Source of the DNA: Magnetovibrio blakemorei | GTDB lineage: Bacteria; Pseudomonadota; Alphaproteobacteria; Rhodospirillales; Magnetovibrionaceae | Reading direction: 5' to 3' | Assembly: GCF_001746755.1 (NCBI RefSeq) | Contig: NZ_MCGG01000007.1 | Location: 1 to 58,303 of the forward strand | Length of the DNA: 58,303 nucleotides | Shown: positions 28,987 through 37,017 of the stretch, piece after piece | Numbering within the stretch: position 1 is the stretch's first letter | Layout: every line of letters starts with the position of its first letter | Notes under the pieces: model-generated | What the model saw: the letters and a program-made list of their open reading frames with translations, nothing else | Told to the model about the DNA's origin: nothing | The model's database searches: none | Translations under genes and position numbers: made by a program

Positions 28987-29197
28987 AGATGATCCCTGGA
29001 CGTGCACACTTGATCCGTTCATGATCTTAACAAACGTGAAACGTGGCGCAGGGTACGCGCAATGTAGAGGTTGCTCAAGGGGGGCGCTGAGGACCTACCA
29101 AAATCCTTTTGCAAGTGACGCTTGCCCCTCATCATCAGAGGCGTTAAGTTCGCCGACTTATTTTGACCAACCCTATGCGCCCTCAGGAGTCCTTCAC

Positions 29198-30073
29198 ATG
29201 TACAAGGGATCTTTCGTTGCCCTCCTCACCCCGTTCCAAGATGGAATCGTGGATGAAAAAGCTTACCAATCGTTTGTCGATTGGCAGGTTAAACAGGGGA
29301 CTGATGGCGTGATTCCGTGTGGCACCACGGGCGAATCGCCAACCTTGACGCACGCCGAGCATCGCCGCGTGACGGAAATGTGCATCGAAGTCACGGCTGG
29401 CCGGATTCCGGTGATGGCGGGGGCGGGGTCAAACTCAACCGCCGAAGCGGTGGCTCTGGCAGTCCATGCCGAACAGGCTGGGGCCAATTCCGTATTGGTG
29501 GTGACGCCGTATTACAACAAGCCCACCCAGGCGGGCTTGTATGCACACTTTAAAGCCGTCAACGATGCGGTGGGCATTCCCATCTTCATCTACAACATTC
29601 CGGGCCGCTCCGTGGTGGATATGTCGCTTGAGACCATGAAGCGTTTGTCTGAGTTGCCCAATATTGCGGGGGTTAAGGATGCCACCGGTGATGTGGCGCG
29701 GCCGGTTGCCTACGCCAAAGCCTTAGGTCCTGATTTTTGCCAAATGTCCGGCGAAGACGCCACCGCCATTCCGTACCTGGCGGCGGGCGGTCACGGTTGC
29801 ATTTCGGTGACTGCGAACATTGCGCCCGCGCTGTGTGCCGAACAGCACGCGGCTTGGGCCGCAGGCAATGTGGCGCGGGCCATGGAAATCCAGCAAATGC
29901 TGATTCCCGTACACCAATCCATGTTCTGCGAAAGCAGCCCCGGTCCGGTCAAGTACGCGGCTCAACTGATGGGCCTGTGCAGCGCCGAAATGCGCTTGCC
30001 GCTGTGTGAAATTGCCGACAGCTCCAAGATTCAAGTCGAAAATGCGATCCGCACCCTCGGCCTGATCAACTAG
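29198..30073 (+). CDS. dapA: 4-hydroxy-tetrahydrodipicolinate synthase
   Basis: First committed step of lysine and diaminopimelate synthesis: pyruvate plus aspartate semialdehyde. It is 291 residues long. Schiff-base Lys160 lies in IAGVKDATGD, Tyr132 in FIYNIPGR, and the Thr pair in PCGTTGESPTL. A CAGGAG ribosome site precedes the ATG; the frame is open far upstream but that part is antisense to slt. smpB follows after 18 bases. Confidence 0.97.
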   Translation: MYKGSFVALLTPFQDGIVDEKAYQSFVDWQVKQGTDGVIPCGTTGESPTLTHAEHRRVTEMCIEVTAGRIPVMAGAGSNSTAEAVALAVHAEQAGANSVLVVTPYYNKPTQAGLYAHFKAVNDAVGIPIFIYNIPGRSVVDMSLETMKRLSELPNIAGVKDATGDVARPVAYAKALGPDFCQMSGEDATAIPYLAAGGHGCISVTANIAPALCAEQHAAWAAGNVARAMEIQQMLIPVHQSMFCESSPGPVKYAAQLMGLCSAEMRLPLCEIADSSKIQVENAIRTLGLIN

Positions 30074-30091
30074 GGGTGACTGCAGGGCGCC

Positions 30092-30586
30092 ATGGCGACA
30101 AAAAAGAAAAAAAAGGGCATCGACGGTGTAATCGTCGCGCAAAACCGTAAGGCGCGTCACGATTATTTCATCGAAGACACCTATGAGGCCGGCATCATGC
30201 TGGTGGGCTCAGAGGTGAAATCGTTGCGTCGCGGCTCGTCTTCCATCGGCGAAGCGTATGCGGTTGAAAAAGAGGGAGAACTCTTCCTCGTCAATGCCTA
30301 TATCCCTGAGTACGCAGCTGCGGCTCAATACAACGGTCACGAACCCAAGCGCGAACGCAAGCTGTTGCTGCACCGCCGACAGATTGACCGTTTGATGGCC
30401 AGCATTCAGCGCGATGGTTACACCGTTGTGCCCTTGAGTATCTTTTTCAACCCGCGCGGCATCGCCAAGGTTGAACTGGGACTGGGCAAAGGCAAAAACA
30501 AAGGCGACAAGCGTCAGTCCAGCAAAGACCGGGACTGGAAACGCGACAAAGCCCGTTTGTTGAGCCATAACCAGCGGGAAACGTAA
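30092..30586 (+). CDS. smpB: SsrA-binding protein SmpB
   Basis: Partner of tmRNA in rescuing stalled ribosomes. Its 164 residues show the family core: [39 protein letters not shown] and a basic C-terminal tail ([20 protein letters not shown]) that enters the mRNA channel. The tmRNA gene itself is not in the window. Co-directional with dapA, a common arrangement in alphaproteobacteria. Confidence 0.97.
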   Translation: MATKKKKKGIDGVIVAQNRKARHDYFIEDTYEAGIMLVGSEVKSLRRGSSSIGEAYAVEKEGELFLVNAYIPEYAAAAQYNGHEPKRERKLLLHRRQIDRLMASIQRDGYTVVPLSIFFNPRGIAKVELGLGKGKNKGDKRQSSKDRDWKRDKARLLSHNQRET

Positions 30587-30627
30587 CCAAAAGCGGGGGT
30601 GCGCCGAATTTATTCTGAGAGGAAAGC

Positions 30628-31356
30628 ATGCCCGACAACACCCCCGACGACACACAAGACACCCCGCCAAAAGGCCTGACCGGCGATCGAGACGGCACGC
30701 TATTGGGTTCCATCAAGAAAAAATTGGTGGCCACCAAAGAACAATGGGCGCGTGACGGGCGCGGCATGAGCCAGCCGTCCGATGCCAAACCGAAACCCGA
30801 AAAACCCCGCTTGCCCCCCGGCCAACGCTTGACCCAAGATTTCCCGGTGCTCGATCTCGGCATTCAGCCGCCGATTGATCCCAAAGATTGGCGATTGACG
30901 GTGTCGGGGCTGGTGGACAACCCCATCGATTGGGGGTGGCAGGATTTTCAAGACCAACCCCATGAGACCTTCATCACCGACATCCATTGTGTGACCACCT
31001 GGTCGCGCTATGACAACACTTGGCAGGGGGTGTCGGGCAAGCACTTTTTGTCCGTCGTTAAGCCTCAAGCGGCGGCCAAGCATATGGTGTTCCATTCGCA
31101 TGACGGCTACACCACCAATGTGCCCATAGAGGCCTTTGCCGACGACGAAGTGATCATCGCTCACACCTGGAACGGCGAGCCCATCAGTCGTGCGCACGGC
31201 GGGCCCATCCGCCCCATCATTCCCAAGCTGTATTTGTGGAAAAGCGCCAAATGGGTGAAGCACATCACTTTCTTGGACAAAGACGCACCCGGTTTTTGGG
31301 AAGTGCGCGGCTATCACAACGAAGCCGATCCGTGGAAGGAAGAGCGTTATGGGTAA
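30628..31356 (+). CDS. SUOX-fold molybdopterin oxidoreductase, cytoplasmic
   Basis: A 242-residue sulfite-oxidase-fold protein. The molybdenum-ligating Cys121 lies in TDIHCVTTWSRYD; other marks are DWRLTVSGLVDNP and AHGGPIRPIIPKLYLWKSAKWV. There is no Tat or Sec signal (the N-terminus is acidic, then basic), so it is probably cytoplasmic, unlike MsrP. The natural substrate is not known. Its last eight bases overlap the glutathione peroxidase gene, so the two are translated together. Confidence 0.88.
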   Translation: MPDNTPDDTQDTPPKGLTGDRDGTLLGSIKKKLVATKEQWARDGRGMSQPSDAKPKPEKPRLPPGQRLTQDFPVLDLGIQPPIDPKDWRLTVSGLVDNPIDWGWQDFQDQPHETFITDIHCVTTWSRYDNTWQGVSGKHFLSVVKPQAAAKHMVFHSHDGYTTNVPIEAFADDEVIIAHTWNGEPISRAHGGPIRPIIPKLYLWKSAKWVKHITFLDKDAPGFWEVRGYHNEADPWKEERYG

Positions 31357-31900
31357 CGTCATGACGAAGTTGTTCGCCGCCGTATTGGCGGTGTTTGTGG
31401 GAACGCCGTCGTTGGCCGTTGCGGCCACGGCGTTTGATTTCAGCTTCACGTCAATTGAGGGCGAAGACTTACCGCTGGCCCAATACCGGGGCAAGGCCGT
31501 GTTGGTGGTCAATACCGCGTCCTTGTGCGGCTTCACCCCCCAGTACGAAGGCTTGCAAGCGCTGTGGGAAACCTATGGCGATAAGGGCTTGGTGGTGTTG
31601 GGGGTGCCGTCGAATGATTTTGGCGGCCAAGAGCCGGGTTCCAGCCGCGAAATCAAAGATTTTTGCGCCACCAATTACCTTGTGACGTTTCCACTGGCTG
31701 ATAAAGAAGTGGTCAGCGGCTCAGACGCACACCCATTTTATAAATGGGCGCGGGCTGAACTGGGTGTGCTGGCCGCGCCCAAATGGAACTTTCACAAATA
31801 CCTGATCGCTCCCGACGGTCGCTTGGTGGACTGGTTTTCCACCACCACAAAACCGGGCAGCCCCAAAATAGCCAAAGCTGTAGAGGCCGTGTTGCCGTAA
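31349..31900 (+). CDS. Glutathione peroxidase family protein, exported
   Basis: A thiol peroxidase of 183 residues with a signal peptide (about 1-26, ending SLAVAA). The peroxidatic Cys60 is in NTASLCGFTPQY (cysteine, not selenocysteine); Gln94 is in FGGQEPG, and the Trp-Asn pair in KWNFHKYL. A further Cys106 may resolve the sulfenate, making the enzyme thioredoxin- or peptide-thiol-dependent. Its ATG is inside the end of the SUOX gene; a second ATG four codons later could also serve. It abuts the next gene tail to tail. Confidence 0.9.
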   Translation: MGNVMTKLFAAVLAVFVGTPSLAVAATAFDFSFTSIEGEDLPLAQYRGKAVLVVNTASLCGFTPQYEGLQALWETYGDKGLVVLGVPSNDFGGQEPGSSREIKDFCATNYLVTFPLADKEVVSGSDAHPFYKWARAELGVLAAPKWNFHKYLIAPDGRLVDWFSTTTKPGSPKIAKAVEAVLP

Positions 31901-32428
31901 TTATTCATAGATCTCGCATGTCGCCACGCATAATTTGGGGTCGTTTTGGCAGTCGATTTTTTGTCGGTCGGCGGTTTCGCAGGAGCCTTTGACGCGCAGA
32001 TTGAAGGTTACGCCGTTATCATAGCCGCACCGTGCGACGCAACGCCCTGATTTGAGGTCACACTTGGTTTCGACGTTGATGATTTTTGACGCTTTGATGG
32101 TGTCGACCGGCTGCGTGCATTGGATATAGGAGAGATATTCCTTATCGGCGCTCATGGCGGCCCACAGCGCTTTGTTTTTACCTTTGGCAAATTTTTCATA
32201 CGGGGTGCATTCACCCTGTTTTTCCAACATGGGCGAGCACGTTTCGCGGTACAGGTTCTTTATATCCGTCTCGCTTGGGCAGTCACCGAGCATTTGTGCC
32301 GCGCTGAGGCTTGGGCAGGTTACGGGGAACGAGTTGCCCGCCTGTGCAGGTGTTGCAAGAAATCCCAAACTCATCAATGCACAAAGGCCGATCAGTTTGA
32401 AAAGAGATAAAGAGCGGCTTTTTTTCAT
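31901..32428 (-). CDS. Secreted cysteine-rich protein, unknown
   Basis: 175 residues with a clear signal peptide ending ATPAQA. The mature part has about twelve cysteines, spread in pairs (for example TCPSL, GDCPSE, ETCSPM, GECTPY, TKCDLKSGRCVARC, GSCETA, IDCQNDPKLCVATC), as expected for a disulfide-rich periplasmic protein. I know no family. I chose the ATG at the signal peptide, 11 codons inside the open frame. Its stop codon directly touches the stop of the glutathione peroxidase gene. Confidence 0.7.
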   Translation of the reverse strand: MKKSRSLSLFKLIGLCALMSLGFLATPAQAGNSFPVTCPSLSAAQMLGDCPSETDIKNLYRETCSPMLEKQGECTPYEKFAKGKNKALWAAMSADKEYLSYIQCTQPVDTIKASKIINVETKCDLKSGRCVARCGYDNGVTFNLRVKGSCETADRQKIDCQNDPKLCVATCEIYE

Positions 32429-32616
32429 GGTTGTGTCCCGTATACTATTTGCCAGATCCATCAGATGAAGAGTGTTATCTTAGAGGGGAAAATGCGCCTT
32501 GCCCATGGTCAAGGCCAAAACGGTAAAATGAGCTATGCATTAGGTCGTACCATTGATATCTCATGAGCGAGTAGCTAGATTACATATCATTGAGATAATT
32601 AGATAAGGTTCCGTTC
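32429..32616. promoter_or_regulatory. Divergent promoter region
   Basis: 188 bases between two genes read outward, so it should hold both promoters. It is AT-rich towards the response regulator. A GCCTTG-8-CAAGGC inverted repeat near 32491-32512 could be an operator. I see no clear coding sequence. Confidence 0.4.
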
Positions 32617-32988
32617 GTGGCTAAAATTCTTGTGATAGACGATGATCAAAGCATCTTGGATTTCATCCAATCGTGTTTGGAAGATGAAGATGAATACGAG
32701 GTGGTCACCGCATTGGACGGAGAGCGCGGTCTGGTCGAATGTGAGAGATCGTCCTTCGATCTTATCTTAACGGATATCTTTATGCCGTTTCGTGATGGTT
32801 TGGATATCATCCGTGAAGTTTCCAAGATGTATCCCAAGACCAAAACCATCGCCATGACCAGCCATTACGGCGTCGGACACACGGATTATCTGAAAGCCGC
32901 AGAAGTCATTGGCGCGGATCTGAATCTGCGCAAACCGTTTTCCTGTGCAGATTTAATGGCAGCGTTCGAACAACTTCAAATTTCTTAA
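32617..32988 (+). CDS. Single-domain response regulator (CheY-like)
   Basis: A 123-residue receiver domain without an output domain. The acid pocket is Asp8-Asp9-Asp10, the phospho-acceptor is Asp53 in LTDIFMP, the switch Ser/Thr is in AMTSHYG, and the lysine is in LRKPF. The start is GTG, preceded by an AAGG. No kinase is adjacent. It could act by protein contact, as CheY or phosphorelay shuttles do, and could be a partner of an orphan kinase elsewhere, such as the hemerythrin kinase in this window, but nothing in the sequence proves that. Confidence 0.9.
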   Translation: MAKILVIDDDQSILDFIQSCLEDEDEYEVVTALDGERGLVECERSSFDLILTDIFMPFRDGLDIIREVSKMYPKTKTIAMTSHYGVGHTDYLKAAEVIGADLNLRKPFSCADLMAAFEQLQIS

Positions 32989-33132
32989 AAGTTAATTGGG
33001 GGGGCGGCGAAAAAACGCTCGTATAAGGCGGAGTTTCTCTTGCCGTGGGCGCGTTGTCGCCGTAAAATTGCTGCGTTGCACAATTTTTAAATGTGTATAT
33101 CAAAGCCCTACCTAAAAAGGACCTCCCTGTTT

Positions 33133-33372
33133 ATGAGCACGCCTAAAAAACAACTTCTTCACCTGGTCTTCGGCGGTCATGTGAAAGACCCCCAGGGGGT
33201 CGAATTTGACAATCTCAGCAAGCTCGATATCGTTGGCATTTACCCCAACAATGCTGAAGCCCTGGACGCATGGCGTTCAAAATCCCACGCCAACGTTGAC
33301 GACGCCAACGTGAAGTATGTGGTGGTGCACCTGCATCGTATGCTCGACGATCCCGAGCACGAAGACGAATAA
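33133..33372 (+). CDS. DUF4170 family protein
   Basis: A 79-residue protein with the family pattern HLVFGGHVKDPQGVEFDNLSK, VGIYPNNAEALDAWRSKSHANVDDA and YVVVHLHRMLDP-like end. DUF4170 proteins are short, nearly confined to alphaproteobacteria, and of unknown function. I chose the ATG inside the open frame that begins the conserved part; the preceding 14 codons are not family-like. A good terminator follows 12 bases after the stop. Confidence 0.85.
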   Translation: MSTPKKQLLHLVFGGHVKDPQGVEFDNLSKLDIVGIYPNNAEALDAWRSKSHANVDDANVKYVVVHLHRMLDDPEHEDE

Positions 33373-33384
33373 CGCCCTTTAAGC

Positions 33385-33418
33385 AGCCCCACGAAGTTTA
33401 TGACTCGTGGGGCTCTTT
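33385..33418 (+). terminator. Terminator shared by convergent genes
   Basis: AGCCCCACGA pairs perfectly with TCGTGGGGCT across a 10-base loop, followed by CTCTTTG. It closes the DUF4170 transcript. The stop codon of the convergent DUF4169 gene is inside the loop. Confidence 0.75.
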
Positions 33419-33664
33419 GTCGTGTTGTTCTGGGTCGTGTTGCTCTGGGGCGTGTAGTTCTGGGTCGTGTTGCTTTGGCGGCTCATCATCCGTTTTGCGT
33501 TTTTTACCCGCCAGTTTTTTATCTTCAAGGGCCTTTTGCGCCGCCGTTAAGGCCTTGAGGGCCCTTGGCGTGCCGTAATCGATGCGGTTTTGCTGTGCGC
33601 GTTCGTCTTTTAAGGCGCGGACTTTGGTTTTGCGAAACCGGTTTAAGTTAACGATATCGGCCAT
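33398..33664 (-). CDS. DUF4169 family protein with His-Asp-Glu repeat tail
   Basis: An 88-residue basic-then-acidic protein. The start MADIVNLNRFRKTKVRA is the DUF4169 hallmark; function unknown. The last 25 residues are built from repeats of about five residues with QHDPE or close variants, encoded by four tandem 15-bp units. Such a His/Asp/Glu-rich end could bind metal, but that is a guess. It precedes no gene on its strand closely; thrH ends 19 bases upstream of its start, so both may be in one operon running down from NYN. Confidence 0.82.
   Translation of the reverse strand: MADIVNLNRFRKTKVRALKDERAQQNRIDYGTPRALKALTAAQKALEDKKLAGKKRKTDDEPPKQHDPELHAPEQHDPEQHDKEPHES
33420..33479 (+). repeat. 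Four tandem 15-bp units inside the DUF4169 gene
   Basis: Units of the form TCGTGTTGTTCTGGG are repeated four times with one to three changes each. They encode the five-residue protein repeat on the minus strand. A multiple of three keeps the frame, so copy number may vary between strains. Confidence 0.8.
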
Positions 33665-33682
33665 TTATGTCCTTAGGAGCCC

Positions 33683-34291
33683 TTAAGAACGCGGTTCCGT
33701 GTTCAGCAAATAAACCGCCGCTTCGGCGTAATTGGTGAAGTGCGGGTAGGCGGGGAAATCATCCAAAACGGCTTGCGGGCTGCGGAAAAAGGCGCTGACG
33801 TGGGCGGCTTGAATCATCCCCGTGTCGTTGTAGCTGTCACCCATGGCGGCGGTCACAAAGTTTAGTGCTTTCAAGGCATTGACCGATTTTGTTTTGTGAT
33901 CTGTGGTGCGCAGGCGATAACCGGAAATGCGCCCGTCATCCGTCACGTCCAGGTAGTGACAAAACAGTGTCGGCAGCCCCAATTGTTCCATCAACGGCTT
34001 GGCGAAGTCGTAAAAGGTGTCTGACAAGATGATGACCTGAGCTTGAGCGCGCAGTTCATCCAAAAAGTCCTTGGCCCCGTCCATCGGTCCCATGGCGGCG
34101 ATGACGTCGCGGATCAGGTCCAGCTTGATGCCGTGTTCATCCAAGATTTTGAGGCGGTGACGCATCAACTGGTCATAATCTTTGATGTCGCGGGTGGTGA
34201 GACGCAGATCCTCGATCCCGGTTTTGTCGGCAACGCCGAGCCAAATCTCGGGGACCAAAACCCCCTCCATATCCAAACAAATGACGCGCAT
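33683..34291 (-). CDS. thrH: ThrH-type phosphoserine phosphatase / homoserine phosphotransferase
   Basis: HAD-superfamily enzyme of 202 residues, close to the well-studied Pseudomonas ThrH, which dephosphorylates phosphoserine and can pass the phosphate to homoserine. Motif I is CLDMEGVLVPEIW (nucleophile Asp7), then TTRDIKDYDQLM, motif II ILSDTFYDFA, and motif IV GDSYNDTGM. Likely role: serine synthesis, with threonine pathway activity possible. It lies 81 bases downstream of the udg stop codon on the same strand. Confidence 0.92.
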   Translation of the reverse strand: MRVICLDMEGVLVPEIWLGVADKTGIEDLRLTTRDIKDYDQLMRHRLKILDEHGIKLDLIRDVIAAMGPMDGAKDFLDELRAQAQVIILSDTFYDFAKPLMEQLGLPTLFCHYLDVTDDGRISGYRLRTTDHKTKSVNALKALNFVTAAMGDSYNDTGMIQAAHVSAFFRSPQAVLDDFPAYPHFTNYAEAAVYLLNTEPRS

Positions 34292-34372
34292 AAAAACCTC
34301 AAAACTCGGAATCGGTTAAAACAAGCGCTGATGGTAGCAAACGCGGGCGCGGGCGCAATGCTCAAATGGGGT

Positions 34373-35002
34373 TCAAATGGATAAAGCGCGAAACACATCG
34401 TGAAACATGGCTTCGGTCAACCGTCCGGTGTTGGTGTTGTAACGCGAACAGTGATAGCTGTCGGTCAAAATCAGACCGCCGCCCACATCATGCTGAGCGC
34501 AGTGGGCGAATTTAAAGGCAGACAGTTTGTGCCCCAAAGCCTTGAGCACCGCGTCATGGGCAACACTGCCCAAGGCAATGAGCGCCTTTAAGTTGGGCAT
34601 CGCCTGAATTTCGGCCCGCAAAAAAGAATTGCACGTGGTGACTTCTGCGCCGATCACCTTGTTTTGCGGTGGCACGCAGCGCACCGCATTGGTGATGCGG
34701 CACTTTGTCAATTCGAGACCGTCGTCTCGGCTGGCCCCATAGGTCCCTTGACCAAGCCCGAACTTCAGCACCGTGGGATACAAAAGATCACCGGCATAAT
34801 CGCCCGTAAAAGGCCGCGCCGTGCGGTTGGCCCCTTTCAGTCCGGGGGCCAGTCCGACAATCAGCAAGGCGGCGGAGAGGGGGCCGAAGCTGGGCACCGG
34901 GGCATTGTGGAAATCTCCATAAGCCGCCCGATTGGCGGCGCGAAACTCCACCAATCGGGGGCATAGGGAACAATCGGGTGCGGGAACGTTAAGCTCGGAC
35001 AT
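34373..35002 (-). CDS. Family 5 (UDGb-type) uracil-DNA glycosylase
   Basis: Iron-sulfur DNA repair enzyme of 209 residues. Cluster cysteines are in CSLCPRL near the N-terminus, RCVPPQNK and TTCNSFL. Active-site motif 1 is GLAPGLKGANRTARPFTGD and motif 3 SYHCSRYNTNTGRLT, both family 5 hallmarks. I chose the ATG (MSELNVP); a TTG two codons earlier is also in frame. The gene follows the NYN gene by about ten bases, forming an operon. Confidence 0.9.
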   Translation of the reverse strand: MSELNVPAPDCSLCPRLVEFRAANRAAYGDFHNAPVPSFGPLSAALLIVGLAPGLKGANRTARPFTGDYAGDLLYPTVLKFGLGQGTYGASRDDGLELTKCRITNAVRCVPPQNKVIGAEVTTCNSFLRAEIQAMPNLKALIALGSVAHDAVLKALGHKLSAFKFAHCAQHDVGGGLILTDSYHCSRYNTNTGRLTEAMFHDVFRALSI

Positions 35003-35013
35003 CGCCAAAGCGA

Positions 35014-35694
35014 TCAGATCAACTTGGAGAAGTCGCCGGGGGTTTTCGGTGCATCGTCGTCTCGGTCCAGATCGTCGGCCATGTTGCCGTTCAGGTCGGG
35101 CTGCTCGTGAGCCACCGCTGAGTTGGGATGCACGTAGTCTTCACGCGGTGCCCGCATCGGGCGGTCGCCGCCGCGACCAATGCTTTTTTGCAAATCGACC
35201 AATTCGATAAAGTGATCGGCTTGACGGCGCAATTCATCGGCCACCATGGGCGGTTGCGATTTGACCGTGCTGACCACGGAGCAGCGCAGCCCTTTGCGTT
35301 GAATGGCTTCGATCAAGCGGCGGAAGTCGCCGTCACCGGAAAACAGCACCACATGGTCAAGGTTTTCCGCCATTTCCATCACGTCAATGGCCAGCTCGAT
35401 ATCCATGTTGCCTTTGATTTTGCGTCGCCCGGCGCTGTCGGTGAATTCCTTGGTCGGCTTTGTGACCATGGTGTAGCCGTTGTAATCCAACCAATCGACC
35501 AGCGGGCGCAAGGGGGAATATTCGGCGTCGTCCATCAACGCGGTGTAATAAAAGGCCCGCACCAGATGACCCTTGGCGGCGAAATGTTCCAGCAAGCGTT
35601 TGTAGTCGATGTCAAAATCAAGAGCCCGCGCGGCGGCGTAAAGGTTGGAGCCGTCAATAAACAAACCAATGCGTTCCTGGGGGTAAAAAATCAT
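35014..35694 (-). CDS. NYN domain (LabA/DUF88) family protein
   Basis: A 226-residue protein with a PIN-like NYN nuclease domain (about 1-165). Acidic catalytic residues are in LFIDGSNLYAAAR, GNMDIELAIDVM and LFSGDGDFRRLIEA. Such proteins are thought to cut RNA. The C-terminal 50 residues are charged and disordered. I chose the ATG with AAAGGA ahead of it, three codons inside the open frame. It is divergent from folK and first in the NYN-udg operon. Confidence 0.9.
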   Translation of the reverse strand: MIFYPQERIGLFIDGSNLYAAARALDFDIDYKRLLEHFAAKGHLVRAFYYTALMDDAEYSPLRPLVDWLDYNGYTMVTKPTKEFTDSAGRRKIKGNMDIELAIDVMEMAENLDHVVLFSGDGDFRRLIEAIQRKGLRCSVVSTVKSQPPMVADELRRQADHFIELVDLQKSIGRGGDRPMRAPREDYVHPNSAVAHEQPDLNGNMADDLDRDDDAPKTPGDFSKLI

Positions 35695-35796
35695 ATGAAT
35701 CAATCCTTTATGGTATCAAAAAAACGAAATATATCCGAAATATGGAAGATGGCTTATAGGTAGGCTTGGTGAGGTAAGCGTGCAAGGCATTTTAGG

Positions 35797-36339
35797 ATGA
35801 TTTTGATTGGGATCGGGGCAAACTTGCCATCGGAACGTTTTGGCAGCCCCGTTGCGACCGTCGAAGCCGCTGTGATGGCCCTGGCGGAGCGGCCTGAGGT
35901 AAAGGTTTTGCGCCGTTCACGCTGGTTTGAAAGCGCCCCGGTGCCGATGAGCGATCAGCCTTGGTACGTCAACGGGGCGTGCATTGTCGAAACGCGTCTG
36001 GACGCGCCCGCGCTGTTGGCCGTGTTGCATGCCATTGAAGCCGATTTCGGTCGGGTGCGCGGTGAAAAAAATGCTCCGCGGGTGCTGGACTTGGATTTGC
36101 TGGCTTATGACGACTTCGTCAGCACCGACTCTGACCCGTTTTGCGTGCCTCATCCACGCCTGCATGAACGCGCGTTTGTGTTGTTGCCGTTGCGTGATTT
36201 GGTGCCGGGCTGGTCGCATCCGACGACTTTACAGTCCCTGGACGCGTTGATCGCGGCCTTGTCCAGCGAACAGATTGCCCGCCCTCTCGAAGATCCTCAT
36301 ACCCCCGAAGACAGCGATTTTGATGAGGATTGGGACTAG
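35797..36339 (+). CDS. folK: 2-amino-4-hydroxy-6-hydroxymethyldihydropteridine pyrophosphokinase
   Basis: Transfers pyrophosphate from ATP to the pterin in folate synthesis. 180 residues: IGIGANLPSE at the start, SRWFESAPVP, and the signature RVLDLDLLAYDD followed by VPHPRLHERAFVLLPL. The C-terminal 25 residues are strongly acidic, an extension beyond the usual domain. Folate partners folP and folB are not present. rpoZ follows, separated by a gap with a small tandem duplication. Confidence 0.95.
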   Translation: MILIGIGANLPSERFGSPVATVEAAVMALAERPEVKVLRRSRWFESAPVPMSDQPWYVNGACIVETRLDAPALLAVLHAIEADFGRVRGEKNAPRVLDLDLLAYDDFVSTDSDPFCVPHPRLHERAFVLLPLRDLVPGWSHPTTLQSLDALIAALSSEQIARPLEDPHTPEDSDFDEDWD

Positions 36340-36433
36340 GTTTAGCCCCAATGCCTGAAAAAGTTTGAAAAATCGGGTAATATTATTTCGTTAAATGTTG
36401 CCATTTCCCGGCCAACCCCATATATAATCGCCA

Positions 36434-36463
36434 GATTCACACCCTTGTGATTCACACCCTTGC
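36434..36463 (+). repeat. 15-bp tandem duplication before rpoZ
   Basis: GATTCACACCCTTG plus one variable base occurs twice head to tail, ending 17 bases before the rpoZ ATG. It lies in the probable promoter or leader, so copy number could affect rpoZ expression. Confidence 0.8.
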
Positions 36464-36480
36464 ATTGGAGTGCTTGCCTC

Positions 36481-36906
36481 ATGGCCCGCGTTACGGTCGA
36501 AGATTGCGTTACAAAAATTCCCAACCGCTTTGAACTGGTGATGACCGCCGCGCAGCGTGCGCGCGACATTTCCGCCGGTGCGGAACTGACGATGGATCGC
36601 GACAACGATAAAAATCCTGTCGTTGCCCTGCGTGAAATCGCCGATGAAACGGTTGATTACGACGTTCTTCAAGAAACCTTGGTGAAAAGCTTGCAGCGTT
36701 ATGTTGAAAGCGATGAGCCCATGGAAGAAGAAATGGACATGCGCGCGTTGCAGCAAGACGTGTCCGGTGAAATCTTTACGGCCAACGAAGACGACGAAGT
36801 TCTGGAAGATGAACTGACCGTTCACGACGTCGCCGCCGAAGACGTCGAAAGCGCCATGGCTGAAGCTGAAGCCATGATGGAAGGGGCTGAAATCGAGGAG
36901 GATTAA
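36481..36906 (+). CDS. rpoZ: RNA polymerase omega subunit
   Basis: Assembly subunit of RNA polymerase, also part of the ppGpp-binding site 1. 141 residues, longer than the about 90 of E. coli: the core is [28 protein letters not shown]-type sequence at the start, and the last 60 residues form a very acidic tail. The tail is common in alphaproteobacteria. The chosen ATG is the conserved one; an earlier in-frame codon lies in the tandem duplication. The stringent-response gene rsh comes next. Confidence 0.95.
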   Translation: MARVTVEDCVTKIPNRFELVMTAAQRARDISAGAELTMDRDNDKNPVVALREIADETVDYDVLQETLVKSLQRYVESDEPMEEEMDMRALQQDVSGEIFTANEDDEVLEDELTVHDVAAEDVESAMAEAEAMMEGAEIEED

Positions 36907-36913
36907 TATGATC

Positions 36914-36945
36914 CGGCACGCTCAACGTAACCTTAAAGCGTGCCG
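36914..36945 (+). terminator. Hairpin between rpoZ and rsh
   Basis: CGGCACGCT pairs perfectly with AGCGTGCCG across a 14-base loop, seven bases after the rpoZ stop. There is no T tract, so termination would be weak; partial read-through into rsh is likely. Confidence 0.45.
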
Positions 36946-37017
36946 TCCTCTTGGGTATACGGCCTTAAAAGACATACCTGCAAAGCCCTTTGCTCTTGGT
37001 GAGTGGAGGGCTTTTGC

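Noticed and set aside
28865-29197. N-terminal extension of dapA
   Set aside because: The frame is open upstream, but it crosses the slt start region and the family begins at the ATG at 29198 with a good ribosome site.
30628-31356. SUOX-fold gene considered as msrP
   Set aside because: No Tat signal and no msrQ partner; the conserved cysteine context fits the broader cytoplasmic SUOX-like group better.
33420-33479. Tandem repeats considered as a CRISPR array
   Set aside because: Units are 15 bases, contiguous without spacers, in frame within a gene; no cas genes nearby.
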